A DNA stretch of 64,000 nucleotides from Paenibacillus tuaregi (GCF_900086655.1 NZ_LT575476.1:2887869-2951868), one strand, 5' to 3'. Counted from the stretch's first letter, positions 43,664 through 54,334 are shown. The notes: generated by a model not told the origin, from the sequence alone. Made by a program: numbers and translations.

Positions 43664-45385
43664 TCACCTCTCTCCCCCTGCGGCAAATGACTCTACCACC
43701 GCAGCTTGATAGAATGGATTCGGAAGATCGACATATTCTGGTGAATCTCCCTTGAACGCAAACCAACTAACCAGGTTCGCCTTAGCTGGCAGCGTAGGTG
43801 CTGCGGCTAACCTTTTCACCCAATACCGCACACTGTCGCTGCCCCGTTCGGCATAGTCTGAGAGTACGCGGAAGGTAATGTCCCAAAGCACCGCCTCATC
43901 CACACCCGAGCTGCGAGAGACCGCAGCAAGCATATGACTCATATGATTCGTAAGGTTATAATACAGAAGCCGCAACCATGCCTCCTCCTCGTTGTACAGA
44001 ACTGGACTGTTTGCTGGAATAACGGTATCGACCCACCCCTTCGCCTCCGCCACCTTGCTGGAGATACTTACTCCCTCCAGGTCACGTGTCAGACAGTGCA
44101 CGGGCAAGCCGTCCTCCAGACAGATCAGCGTATTCTGCACATGAGCTTCCAAGCTGTAGCCCTCTTCGGCAAACAGCCTTAGCACCGGGAATAAATAGAT
44201 GGATGTATACCTTTCGACCCATATCTTCGCCTTTTTCCCAGTGGGCGGCAGCCAGACCGGCTGCTCCAGCTCATCCTCAAGCATGGTCGCGGCCACGTGC
44301 CACTGCTCCTGTGGCGATATCAGCCCAGCGGCACTCTCACGGAGCAGCACCGCGGTCTCCCCAACTAGCTCCGCACCCCGAATAGACAAGCTTCCGAACT
44401 CCTGTAGAATCCCAAAGCCTTCGCATTGAAACGAAGCTTTGATGACTTTCCAAACACGAGCCGCATCCAGAGATCTGCGGCACTGCTCCGGCGAATTGGT
44501 ACGGACAAAATTCGTAATATGCACATGCAGCGGCAGCTTCAAGAAGAGCCCCTGATCCGGTGACCAAACTGTCCGAACAGACGCCGTCGGGTACACGGGC
44601 TCACTCTCCAAACTGCCGACCCATCGCAGCTTACCTGCTTCGCCGAGCGCTTGCACGGCAGGAGATTGCTTAAGATAAGCCGCCTGCCACGGATGGCACG
44701 GAAGCAGCCGGTATTCCTTCTCATGCTCCATAGCTGCCGCAGCAACAAGAGCCTTCTCTTTAGCAAGCCACGTCATTTTAAAGGTGGACTCGGACAACCA
44801 ATCCTCATGGAACAGCTCCGGATGAACGAGCCAGTATTCCAGCCGGAAGGCGGTGCCCCGCTCTGGGGCATACCGTTCCACATCATCTGGAGAGAAGCCC
44901 TCAGAGCTCTTGGGTGTAGGATGAAACGGGTGGCCGAAGTATAAGCTCTGTTCGGATCGCACGTAGCCATAATCAAGTTCGTTTGCAGCTCTCTTGTCCT
45001 TATTCAGAACATAAAGTGCGGTTTTCCGCACACTGTTTAAAACTTTCTCCTGCAATGTAAGTTTTATCTCTTTTGCACTGCTGATGGGTTCTTTGGAGGC
45101 TAACGTTAACTCTTCTAGGATGTAGTCGAGCAGCTCGCTGAATTCCAGTTCATGAAAAACTTCTTCCCCTGCGCCTTTTCCCCATATTGGAAACACATAA
45201 CGATGGTGACCAGTTAAGGATACGCAGCTTAAATTCAAACGAAAGGAGCGGCCCGATCGAACCAAATGCAGTTCATACGGATTCTTCATTTCACGTCGAG
45301 TCTCAGTCTCCCTTAAATAGCAGTTGAGCAGCCGCGTGCTGGCAGCTTGCTCTGCGTACTGAAGGGCTGTATTGTTATCCTGCAT
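43664..45385 (-). CDS. IucA/IucC-family siderophore synthetase (first)
   Basis: The protein has 573 residues from MQDNNTALQYAEQ. Typical NIS synthetase features: YFGHPFHPTPKSSEGF, LLPCHPWQAAYL, ASVRTVWSP with LKLPLHVHITNFVRTN, and YSLEAHVQNTLICL followed by TRDLEGVSI. The HPFHPTPK and FVRTN forms resemble SbnE/IucA-like enzymes that attach the first amine to a prochiral carboxyl of citrate. Its frame follows AAAGGATG with the ATG at 45385. It lies about 140 bases after sbnB, and the gap holds a likely remnant of another gene. An additional third synthetase, present in staphyloferrin B loci, is absent. Confidence 0.9.
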   Translation of the reverse strand: MQDNNTALQYAEQAASTRLLNCYLRETETRREMKNPYELHLVRSGRSFRLNLSCVSLTGHHRYVFPIWGKGAGEEVFHELEFSELLDYILEELTLASKEPISSAKEIKLTLQEKVLNSVRKTALYVLNKDKRAANELDYGYVRSEQSLYFGHPFHPTPKSSEGFSPDDVERYAPERGTAFRLEYWLVHPELFHEDWLSESTFKMTWLAKEKALVAAAAMEHEKEYRLLPCHPWQAAYLKQSPAVQALGEAGKLRWVGSLESEPVYPTASVRTVWSPDQGLFLKLPLHVHITNFVRTNSPEQCRRSLDAARVWKVIKASFQCEGFGILQEFGSLSIRGAELVGETAVLLRESAAGLISPQEQWHVAATMLEDELEQPVWLPPTGKKAKIWVERYTSIYLFPVLRLFAEEGYSLEAHVQNTLICLEDGLPVHCLTRDLEGVSISSKVAEAKGWVDTVIPANSPVLYNEEEAWLRLLYYNLTNHMSHMLAAVSRSSGVDEAVLWDITFRVLSDYAERGSDSVRYWVKRLAAAPTLPAKANLVSWFAFKGDSPEYVDLPNPFYQAAVVESFAAGGER

Positions 45386-45527
45386 AATTCGCATCCTTTC
45401 ATCTGCGTGATAGCTTCTTCGCGGGCAGCCACAGCAGGAGTGACCCGGCTAACAGGAACCACCTTGGTCATCAACAGCCCTGCCGAAGCACTTACTGCTG
45501 ACAGTACACCAATGCTGCCAAGCACAT
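45386..45527 (-). pseudogene. Possible remnant of a membrane exporter gene
   Basis: Between sbnB and the first synthetase the minus strand reads GTG then LGSIGVLSAVSASAGLLMTK, one hydrophobic helix, and a polar tail, REEAITQMKG. It looks like the last helix and tail of an MFS transporter; staphyloferrin B loci carry an MFS exporter (SbnD) inside the operon. The frame begins 4 bases after the sbnB stop, has no ribosome site and overlaps the start of the next gene. A short membrane peptide is the alternative. Confidence 0.35.
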
Positions 45528-47664
<2,137 letters not shown>

Positions 47665-47747
47665 TTATATCATAGCTGAGATAGGGAAAATATGTAAATT
47701 ACCTAAAAAGATAATTTTTATACTCCGATTGAAGTAGAAATGTGTTA

Positions 47748-48140
47748 TTAGTTCCCTCCTTTCCACCGTTTCTGAAGCTCATAGACAAAATCCAATCCGC
47801 TCCCCGTGATCTGCAGTTCTTTTTTCATATTCTGTATATGTTTTTTTACAGTATGTTCAGAGATATGGAGCTGGGCTGCGATTTTCTTGATAGAATGGTG
47901 AGCACACAACAGCTCGGCAATCTGCCTTTGCCGCCCGCTTAAGGGCAGCGTAACCTCCGACAGGACGTAATTCTCCTCAGCTGTATCCTGCAGCCGCTGC
48001 TCCCAGTAACACTGTATCTCCGTATCACAAGTTGCCGTTTGCAGTTTGTCCTTGATGATCTGTCGCAGCTCCGCCATTTGCCGCTGTTCCTCGATAGACC
48101 CGTTTCGGCTAACAATCGTAATGCGCTGACAATAATCCAT
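47748..48140 (-). CDS. LuxR-type HTH regulator without a receiver domain
   Basis: The protein has 130 residues. The C-terminal 60 residues are a LuxR/GerE-type HTH: LPLSGRQRQIAELLCAHHSIKKIAAQLHIS and EHTVKKHIQNMKKEL. The N-terminal half (about 65 residues, with QMAELRQIIKDKL and two cysteines) is not a receiver domain and matches no family I know. It lies between the binding-protein gene and the sbnA promoter, so it may adjust siderophore expression. GGAGGTG fixes the ATG at 48140. A terminator stands right in front of that ribosome site, so expression may depend on read-through from the upstream gene or on a promoter inside it. Confidence 0.8.
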   Translation of the reverse strand: MDYCQRITIVSRNGSIEEQRQMAELRQIIKDKLQTATCDTEIQCYWEQRLQDTAEENYVLSEVTLPLSGRQRQIAELLCAHHSIKKIAAQLHISEHTVKKHIQNMKKELQITGSGLDFVYELQKRWKGGN

Positions 48141-48154
48141 AATCCACACCTCCG

Positions 48155-48189
48155 AAAAAAAAGGGCCGCAGCCTTAGCTGTCAGCCCCC
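48155..48189 (-). terminator. Terminator after the siderophore-binding protein gene
   Basis: A GGGC/GCCC outer stem with an inner CAGC/GCTG stem is followed by eight T residues on the minus strand. The T-run runs directly into the GGAGGTG ribosome site of the LuxR-type gene, an arrangement that could act as an attenuator. Confidence 0.8.
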
Positions 48190-48208
48190 TTCTGTTAAAT
48201 CCGCTTCT

Positions 48209-49207
48209 TTACTTCGACTTCAGCAGCACGTTAAACAAGTCATCCACAACAAGATTTGCCGCCTGAACGCCGAGACCGCTCAGCCAAGTTTCTGCGGAGA
48301 CCTCATGAACCTGGTTGGATTGCACCGCATCCAATTTCAACCATAACGGATTGTTCACCAGTTTGGTTTTCAACAAATGCTCCTTATCCCGGCTAAACCA
48401 CAGAATTACGTCACCCGCCATGTCTGCTATCTGCTCCTCCCCAGCATTGGTGGACAATCCGGTGCCCTGCTGTGCAGCAGGACGCTGTAGTCCTGCATCC
48501 GAGACGATACTTCCACTGAACGATTCTTTCAAATAAATGCGCACATGATCTGCTCTTGGACGGAGAATGGATACCTTGGTTGTGTTGATCCTATCCCCCA
48601 TCTGAGATCGGAAGTCCTTCAGCCTGTTCTCATAACTGTCTAAGAGCTTGGCTGCTTCCGCTTCCTTCCCTACAGCTTGAGCTTGCAGTTTGAGGTTCTC
48701 TTTCCATGTGTAGCCGATCGTATCAACGTACACCGTAGGTGCGAGCTGCTTTAGTTTATTGTAAATTTTCTCATGAGTATCCTTACTGCCTAGAATGAGA
48801 TCAGGATTCAGCTTCGCAATGCTCTCCAGATTCGGCTCATCAATCGTACCGATGTTGGTTATGCCTCCGGTTTGATTCTTCAAGTAGTCAGGATAAGGCT
48901 GCTCAAGCTGAACGGTGGGCGCACCAACCGGCTTTACCCCTAATGCCAGCAGATTATCCAGCGCCCCATTATCGAGGACAACGATCCGCGCAGGAGTGCT
49001 CTCTAACGTTGTCTCTTCCATAGCATGTTTAAAAATAATCTTGTGCGGTGCTGCTGAGGCTTGCCCGGACGGCTGTGTGGCTTGCTGAGCTCCGGAACTC
49101 CCTTTAGTTCCCGTAGTCGAACAGGCTGATAACAGACCGCTGACCATTAGTACGACGGTTAATAAAGCCGTACCTAATCGCCTCTTTTTACTGTAAGGAT
49201 TCTTCAT
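48209..49207 (-). CDS. Ferric-siderophore ABC transporter substrate-binding lipoprotein
   Basis: The protein has 332 residues. The N-terminal lipoprotein signal ends in LSACSTT, so it should be lipid-anchored outside the membrane. The fold is the class III (FhuD/FecB) binding protein: TPARIVVLDNGALDNLLALGVKPVG, DEPNLESIAKLNPDLILGS, YVDTIGYTWKENLKLQA and the late AGEEQIADMAGDVILWFSR. It captures the ferric siderophore for the two permeases encoded divergently. The start could be ATG 49207 or the GTG two codons earlier. A Fur box in the divergent promoter region indicates iron repression. Confidence 0.92.
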   Translation of the reverse strand: MKNPYSKKRRLGTALLTVVLMVSGLLSACSTTGTKGSSGAQQATQPSGQASAAPHKIIFKHAMEETTLESTPARIVVLDNGALDNLLALGVKPVGAPTVQLEQPYPDYLKNQTGGITNIGTIDEPNLESIAKLNPDLILGSKDTHEKIYNKLKQLAPTVYVDTIGYTWKENLKLQAQAVGKEAEAAKLLDSYENRLKDFRSQMGDRINTTKVSILRPRADHVRIYLKESFSGSIVSDAGLQRPAAQQGTGLSTNAGEEQIADMAGDVILWFSRDKEHLLKTKLVNNPLWLKLDAVQSNQVHEVSAETWLSGLGVQAANLVVDDLFNVLLKSK

Positions 49208-49255
49208 TGACACTCCACTCTCCCATTTGGTAAGATATGTATTGTTGAATATAAA

Positions 49256-49275
49256 TGATAATGATTATCATTATC
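49256..49275. promoter_or_regulatory. Fur box in the divergent transport promoter
   Basis: TGATAATGATTATCA (49256-49270) is an exact 7-1-7 palindrome, extended to a 19-base box by a following TTATC. It lies between the binding-protein gene (minus) and the permease genes (plus) and can control both. Confidence 0.9.
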
Positions 49276-49341
49276 TTTATTTGAGTAGAAGTATAAATCT
49301 ACCAACTCTGTAATGTCAATCCTTTCTTATTCGGAGGAATC

Positions 49342-50334
49342 ATGAAAAAGCAATTCCCCCTACTCCTTATGGGTATCCTCACTGTAATCATTCTGTTTCT
49401 AGCCAGCCTCTCAACAGGATCCTTGCTGATTCCTTTAAACACCGTGTGGTCAGCCTTATTCGGATCTCACTCCTCTGATCATGAATTGATCATCTCATCT
49501 GTACGCCTTCCGCGCACACTCATTGCTCTTGTCGTTGGAGCAGGCATGGCTGTTGCTGGCGTGTGCATGCAAGCCTTGACCCGCAATCCGCTTGCTTCTC
49601 CGGAACTGCTGGGCATTAATCAAGGAGCAGCCTTGGCTGTCGTTATATCCTTATTTCTGCTGCCTGGCTCTGCGCTTTGGGTGAGCCATGCTTTTGCTTT
49701 CATGGGAGCAGCCTTAGCTGCTGGGTTCATCCTCCTGTTAAGCTCGGTGGGCGGGAAACGGCTCACCCCACTTAAGGTGGTTGTGGCAGGTACAGCGGTG
49801 TCGTTAATGCTTGGATCAACAACACAGGGCGTGTTGTTATTGAACGAGCGCTCCATTGATGAGATGCGATTCTGGCTGGCCGGCTCGGTAGCGGGCAAGG
49901 GCCTTCCTCAACTGCTTCAGGGGATGCCCTTTATCGCCATTGGGATGATAGGAGCCTTACTTCTGGGCAAGCGAATGAATGCGCTGCAGCTAGGTGAGGA
50001 CATGGCAGTTGGAATTGGTATGAGATTGGAGTCAACAAAGCGACTGCTTTTTGTTCTTATCATTCTTTTGTCTGCCAGTTGTGTGACTATTGCAGGTCCT
50101 ATAGCCTTCCTCGGCTTTGCAGTGCCTCATATTGTAAGAGGTCTAAGCGGGCCTGATTACCGGTGGATTGTGCTGCACTCCAGTCTCTTAGGGGCTGCGC
50201 TTCTCCTGCTCGCAGATGTAACCTCAAAGGTGATTATTCACCCGGGTGAAGTACCAGTTGGCATCATGACGATCTTCATGGGGGCACCGTTCTTTATTTA
50301 CCTGGCACGGAGGAAGGAGTGGAAGCTCGGATGA
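49342..50334 (+). CDS. Iron-siderophore ABC transporter permease, FecCD family (first)
   Basis: The protein has 330 residues with about nine to ten hydrophobic segments. FecCD marks: LRLPRTLIALVVGAGMAVAGVCMQALTRNPLASPELLGI near residue 55 and AGPIAFLGFAVPHIVRGLSGPDYR near residue 255, the loop that contacts the ATPase. It forms the membrane channel with the second permease. GGAGG precedes the ATG. The stop overlaps the next start (ATGA). No ATPase gene follows, so the complex probably borrows a shared FhuC/YusV-like ATPase encoded elsewhere. Confidence 0.93.
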   Translation: MKKQFPLLLMGILTVIILFLASLSTGSLLIPLNTVWSALFGSHSSDHELIISSVRLPRTLIALVVGAGMAVAGVCMQALTRNPLASPELLGINQGAALAVVISLFLLPGSALWVSHAFAFMGAALAAGFILLLSSVGGKRLTPLKVVVAGTAVSLMLGSTTQGVLLLNERSIDEMRFWLAGSVAGKGLPQLLQGMPFIAIGMIGALLLGKRMNALQLGEDMAVGIGMRLESTKRLLFVLIILLSASCVTIAGPIAFLGFAVPHIVRGLSGPDYRWIVLHSSLLGAALLLLADVTSKVIIHPGEVPVGIMTIFMGAPFFIYLARRKEWKLG

Positions 50335-51323
50335 TACCAAGCAAGCTATTGCCGCTGATTCATATTCCGCTTCTTTTGCTGCTTGGTTTTCTGGTGGTGC
50401 TGCAGATCGGAACAGGGGAATATCCCATCGCCTTAGGGGATACTCTGGCCTCCTTGTTAGGTTTCGGCTTGCCAGAGCATGATTTTATCGTACATACGCT
50501 TCGTCTTCCCCGGACATTGATCGGTTTGGGAGTAGGAGCTTCGTTGGCCGTAGCGGGCACGCTGCTGCAAGGAGTTACCTTGAATCCTCTCGCCTCCCCA
50601 GGAGTGATTGGCTTGAACGCCGGAGCAGGGCTTGCTGCGGTAGCGGCCATCGTCTGGCTGGACGTCCCTCTGAACTGGCTACCATGGATGGCGTTCGGGG
50701 GCGCACTGCTGGTCGCTCTCCTCTGCTACATTCTAGCTTGGAAGCAAGGTCTCTCGCCGATCCGGATGGTACTGGTGGGCATCGGCATCGCAGCCATCTG
50801 CCAGGGACTTATCACGGTGGCTACGCTGTCAGGCAATATCCGGCTGGTTCAGCAAGCCTCCATCTGGATGACCGGCAGCTTGTATGGGCGAAGCTGGGAG
50901 CACTTCTGGCCTTATCTGCCATGGGTTCTTGTTTTCCTGCCGCTCGCTTGGTTATTCTCGAAGCAGCTCGACCTGCTTGGCTTAGGCGACGCGGCAGCCT
51001 CAGGGCTTGGCTACCGGGTGCACTACGGACGATCCGTGCTGCTCGGAATTGCCGTAGCGCTCGCTGGGTCCTCCGTTGCAACTGCGGGCACAATCGGCTT
51101 TGTTGGCCTGGTCGCCCCACATCTTGCCCGTACGCTCGTCGGCAACAAGCATGCCATCCTGATTCCGACGGCAGCCCTGCTGGGCGGACTTCTGGTGCTT
51201 GCCGCGGATTTTGCAGGCCGGACCGTGCTTGCCCCGGTGGAAATTCCCTGTGGGCTGATCACAGCTATGATAGGTGGCCCTTATATGATCTATTTGCTGC
51301 TGAGAGAATGGCGGAGTGCATAG
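50331..51323 (+). CDS. Iron-siderophore ABC transporter permease, FecCD family (second)
   Basis: The protein has 330 residues from MIPSKLLPL. It shows the same FecCD signatures: LRLPRTLIGLGVGASLAVAGTLLQGVTLNPLASPGVIGL and TAGTIGFVGLVAPHLARTLVGNK. It pairs with the first permease as a heterodimer. The ATG at 50331 overlaps the preceding stop in an ATGA junction and has GGAAGGAG upstream; a GTG four codons earlier would abut that site. A terminator follows 24 bases after the stop, which closes the transport operon. Confidence 0.93.
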   Translation: MIPSKLLPLIHIPLLLLLGFLVVLQIGTGEYPIALGDTLASLLGFGLPEHDFIVHTLRLPRTLIGLGVGASLAVAGTLLQGVTLNPLASPGVIGLNAGAGLAAVAAIVWLDVPLNWLPWMAFGGALLVALLCYILAWKQGLSPIRMVLVGIGIAAICQGLITVATLSGNIRLVQQASIWMTGSLYGRSWEHFWPYLPWVLVFLPLAWLFSKQLDLLGLGDAAASGLGYRVHYGRSVLLGIAVALAGSSVATAGTIGFVGLVAPHLARTLVGNKHAILIPTAALLGGLLVLAADFAGRTVLAPVEIPCGLITAMIGGPYMIYLLLREWRSA

Positions 51324-51346
51324 TAGAAGCTTCCAGAGATAACATT

Positions 51347-51389
51347 AAAAACCACTACCACTCCAAAAAGGAGGCGGGCAGTGGTTTTT
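51347..51389 (+). terminator. Terminator of the siderophore permease operon
   Basis: The outer stem AAAACCACT/AGTGGTTTT contains a smaller inner hairpin (CTCC/GGAG) and ends in a run of five T residues, directly after the second permease gene. Confidence 0.85.
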
Positions 51390-51459
51390 GGGGCTTATGG
51401 GCCTTTAACTGAATTTATAGGTGACCGGAAGGCCTTCCGGCACTGATTACACTGAGCCG

Positions 51460-52326
51460 TTACCGGAATGCTTCTTTATGCTCATGCAGAAAAGCTGCTA
51501 GCGTACGGGGCTCTCGATTAAGCAAATGCCTGATCGTGTCCGTAGGTCTTTCCGGAATAACGGTTGCCATAGCTTGGATTTCGATGACGTGGTTTGCGAT
51601 CCAAGGTGGCAGTTGACCTTGTTCTATTAAATTCCGATATAATTCCTGAGAAGGAATGTTAATATATCGGATTGGCCGTTCTAGCAAGTCAGTAAGCATG
51701 CTGGCAATCTGAGGATAGCTAAAGGTCTCCGAGCCCGTAAGCGTGTAGATTTGGCCAGATGACTTTCGGTTTGTAAGAACTTCTGCAGCAACGTCTGCGA
51801 TATCGCGACAGTCAATGAAATTACAGGAGGAATCCCCCATGGAGCCGAAAAAAACATTTTGCGCAGCTATAGTAGGGGCGAAACGCAGAAGGTTTTGCAT
51901 AAAAGCATAGGGACGCAGCACCGTGTACTGGAGACCCGAATCTGATAAAATGCGCTCAATTTCTTGGTGCCAACCAGCTATAGCTACTGGCGCTTTTTCC
52001 TCAAATGCAGGACTTGAAATTTTGACAAGATGCTCAACACCGCATTCGACAGCAATTTGAATGATTGAAGTCTCAAGCTCGATTTGTTTAGGGCTGTTGG
52101 ACATGGCCATGAAGAGCTGGCTGACTCCCTTTAAGGATTGTCGCAGCGATTCGGGTTCGGCAGCATCAGCGGATGCTACTTCAATCATAGACCGCTCCTT
52201 CTCCCCTAGTCGGGCCCGCAGCTTCTCTGGTTCTCTGCTAAGCGCACGGGCGGGCACATCAAGCTCTACCAAACGCTTTAATAAGGCTTCTCCTATCGTA
52301 CCTGTTGCTCCAATAATTCCTATCAT
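51460..52326 (-). CDS. NmrA-family NAD(P)-binding protein (quinone oxidoreductase 2-like)
   Basis: The protein has 288 residues from MIGIIGATGTIGEALLKRL, which is the NmrA-type nucleotide motif G-x-x-G-x-x-G. It is an atypical short-chain dehydrogenase; KISSPAFEEKAPVAIAGWH and YTVLRPYAFMQNLL match the family (QorB, NmrA and related sensors or reductases). A role in NADPH-dependent reduction or redox sensing is likely. The ATG at 52326 is chosen because GGAG lies 9 bases upstream. It begins inside the 3' end region of the membrane protein gene's operon, 26 bases after that stop, and shares its promoter. Confidence 0.83.
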   Translation of the reverse strand: MIGIIGATGTIGEALLKRLVELDVPARALSREPEKLRARLGEKERSMIEVASADAAEPESLRQSLKGVSQLFMAMSNSPKQIELETSIIQIAVECGVEHLVKISSPAFEEKAPVAIAGWHQEIERILSDSGLQYTVLRPYAFMQNLLRFAPTIAAQNVFFGSMGDSSCNFIDCRDIADVAAEVLTNRKSSGQIYTLTGSETFSYPQIASMLTDLLERPIRYINIPSQELYRNLIEQGQLPPWIANHVIEIQAMATVIPERPTDTIRHLLNREPRTLAAFLHEHKEAFR

Positions 52327-52352
52327 TTTCATCTTCTCCTTTGTATGAATAC

Positions 52353-52817
52353 TTAGTTTTGGCGATTCGATTTGACAGTTTTTCGCCATCGCCACGTTAT
52401 GATTACACTTGCGATCACTCCCGATAACGGAAAATCAATCGGGATTCGTTGAACCCAGGCCATGTGGCCGATTGAGATCATACTGCTCAGGCAATCCGAT
52501 ATGGCCCACGCTGCAACCAGGCCTAACATCCCCCCTCCCAATCCAAATATGACAACAACGAGCAAGTGAGGCACTCTGAGCATCCAGGATTGATCCATAG
52601 ACCCTCCGCGTGTTCGGAGCCAAAGACCAAGCATCAATGCTATTAACGCTGACGTGCCTCCTATCGTAGTTAATGCCCCTAGTTGAAGCCCCCTATCTCC
52701 AGTAATCAGCCCTCCAATACCTGCCATTAAGGCTGGAGAAACATAAGCCATCACCACTTCACGCCAAAGCACAAATTTACGAGTACCCAACTTTTCAGCA
52801 TTTTTCATCTTGTTCAT
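52353..52817 (-). CDS. Small integral membrane protein of unknown function
   Basis: The 154-residue protein has four hydrophobic stretches (near residues 22-42, 46-66, 84-106 and 124-143), rich in glycine in the third (VVVIFGLGGGMLGLVAAWAI). I do not recognise the family; no enzyme motif is visible. GGATGGAAG precedes the ATG. It is followed by the NmrA-type gene and preceded by an inverted repeat identical in layout to that before the MarR gene, so it is very likely under control of that regulator. Confidence 0.7.
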   Translation of the reverse strand: MNKMKNAEKLGTRKFVLWREVVMAYVSPALMAGIGGLITGDRGLQLGALTTIGGTSALIALMLGLWLRTRGGSMDQSWMLRVPHLLVVVIFGLGGGMLGLVAAWAISDCLSSMISIGHMAWVQRIPIDFPLSGVIASVIITWRWRKTVKSNRQN

Positions 52818-52863
52818 AGTCGTTCTTCCATCCTCTCATGATCAAAGGGCTGCAATTACATTT

Positions 52864-52887
52864 ATATAATTAGCCGCCTAACTATAT
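52864..52887. promoter_or_regulatory. Candidate MarR operator before the membrane protein gene
   Basis: ATATAAT-N10-ACTATAT, with CCTAACTATATGG in the right half. The same arrangement, including CCTAACTATATGG, occurs at 53498-53521 before the MarR gene. Confidence 0.7.
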
Positions 52888-52964
52888 GGCGATTAAAATG
52901 GGCTAGTCCAACTAGCCCCAACTACCTTCATGCACACGATCGTATTTATTCTCTCACATGACGC

Positions 52965-53495
52965 TTATTCGTCTGTTAGAGCTGACATCCCTTGTGTAAT
53001 GCGACCTAACAGATCGAGAAAGACCCCGCGCTCTTCCAGAGTTAGCAAGCTTACCATCGCTTCTAACCGGGTAAAATGCTCGTGAGCCATCTCTTGAAGC
53101 TTCTTTGCCCCCTTCTCGGTCAGAATCACCGCTTTTTGTCGTCCATCAACTGAGCTGGCTCGCCGTGAAACGAGTCCATCTCGTTCCAGAACCTCGATAA
53201 GCCCTGTAACCGTAGCACGAGTAACACTTAAGTGCTCCGCCAACTGTGATGGTAGTTGTTCCCCTTCGTGATCTTCCAAATCGGCCAATAAGCGATATCT
53301 CCCTGTGGATAAACCGAATCTGGAGAAATGGATCTCCGCAGCGTGTCCAAGCTTCGCCCCTGCCGCCATTAGCCTGGACGCAACAAGTACGGCTTGTGCA
53401 TCTACGTCCAGGTTATAGCGGTCGATCTGGCGCTTCGATTGCGCAAGTGAAGGAACAGCATTCAAGTCATTCATTTGTAAATAATCGTTGTTCAT
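52965..53495 (-). CDS. MarR-family transcriptional regulator
   Basis: The protein has 176 residues from MNNDYLQMNDL. It has a MarR-type winged helix: QLPSQLAEHLSVTRATVTGLIEVLERDGLVSRRASSVDGRQKAVILTEKG, with the DGR wing tip. No redox cysteines are visible in this segment, so a small-molecule ligand is more likely than thiol sensing. The start is uncertain because no good ribosome site precedes the ATG; the operator-like repeat abuts it. It likely represses itself and the membrane protein/NmrA pair downstream. Confidence 0.88.
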   Translation of the reverse strand: MNNDYLQMNDLNAVPSLAQSKRQIDRYNLDVDAQAVLVASRLMAAGAKLGHAAEIHFSRFGLSTGRYRLLADLEDHEGEQLPSQLAEHLSVTRATVTGLIEVLERDGLVSRRASSVDGRQKAVILTEKGAKKLQEMAHEHFTRLEAMVSLLTLEERGVFLDLLGRITQGMSALTDE

Positions 53496-53497
53496 GA

Positions 53498-53521
53498 ATA
53501 TAGTATGGCACCTAACTATAT
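53498..53521. promoter_or_regulatory. Candidate MarR operator before its own gene
   Basis: The exact inverted repeat ATATAGT-N10-ACTATAT lies 3 bases upstream of the MarR start codon and would overlap the promoter or ribosome site. Confidence 0.72.
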
Positions 53522-53613
53522 GGATGTCAACATTTTTTTCCAACGTTGATCTTTTCTCAAGGAACGAGATTAAAAATCCAAATTGTGCTTCAATAAGTGG
53601 GCCCTTTTGAAAT

Positions 53614-53672
53614 AAAAAAAGAACCGAGCAAGTAACCTCCTCCCCCAAATGGGTGAGGTCACTCGCACGGTT
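53614..53672 (-). terminator. Terminator of the Mhq-like operon
   Basis: The long stem starting AACCG and closing CGGTT, with inner GAGG/CCTC pairing, is followed by T residues on the minus strand, about 40 bases beyond the nitroreductase stop. Confidence 0.8.
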
Positions 53673-53710
53673 TCCCCTAATGTTATGTTCTTCAAATTAT
53701 TCCTGTTTAC

Positions 53711-54334
53711 TTAAAAGCTGTTATATACGACAAACTCTCCGGTTGGCTTACGGTATCCACGCGGACGTATCTTCGAAGTATCCTCTTTGCCAATGGCTAT
53801 CAGCATTGCTGGAACCATCCGGTCCGGCAGGTTAATAATCTCCCCGATCTTTGCTGGATCATAACCAATCATAGGGCATGTATCCCAGCCTCTGTCTTTG
53901 GCAATCAGCATAAAGAGCATAGCCGACAGACTTGCATTCCGTATGGCCTCTTCACGCATAAAGGTTTCCCCGCGTTCAATATAGAATTGGGTAACCGATT
54001 CCACGGTCATATCATATTCTTGCTTATTCATAAATCCTAGATTTAGAAATCCTTCGTTGATTTGCGCTACGTTCTTATAAGCATCCATATCACCGAGCAC
54101 GACAATCACGGCCGATGCTGTTTTGATCTTATACTGCTTGTTCGCAGCTTCATACAGCTGCTCTTTCATATGGGGGTCGTCCACTACAACATATGCGGCG
54201 TGTTGAAGATTAAATGCGGACGGAGCCAATTTGACCGATTTGAACATTTCTTCAAGCTCATCCCGGGGTATGATCGTGTCCGGTATAAACTTAACCGCTG
54301 AGCGTCTTTCATTAACAACTTGATTAAATTCCAT
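53711..54334 (-). CDS. Nitroreductase-family flavoprotein (MhqN-like)
   Basis: The protein has 207 residues of the FMN-dependent nitroreductase fold: NERRSAVKFIPDTIIPRDEL at the N-terminus, APSAFNLQHAAYVVV (FMN contacts) and GWDTCPMIGYDPAKI, then an RPRGYRKP end typical of the group. These enzymes reduce nitro compounds and quinones with NAD(P)H. It is the last gene of a three-gene set with a ring-cleavage dioxygenase and a flavin-reductase-like protein, close to the B. subtilis mhqNOP theme. AGGAGAGG precedes the ATG. Confidence 0.87.
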   Translation of the reverse strand: MEFNQVVNERRSAVKFIPDTIIPRDELEEMFKSVKLAPSAFNLQHAAYVVVDDPHMKEQLYEAANKQYKIKTASAVIVVLGDMDAYKNVAQINEGFLNLGFMNKQEYDMTVESVTQFYIERGETFMREEAIRNASLSAMLFMLIAKDRGWDTCPMIGYDPAKIGEIINLPDRMVPAMLIAIGKEDTSKIRPRGYRKPTGEFVVYNSF

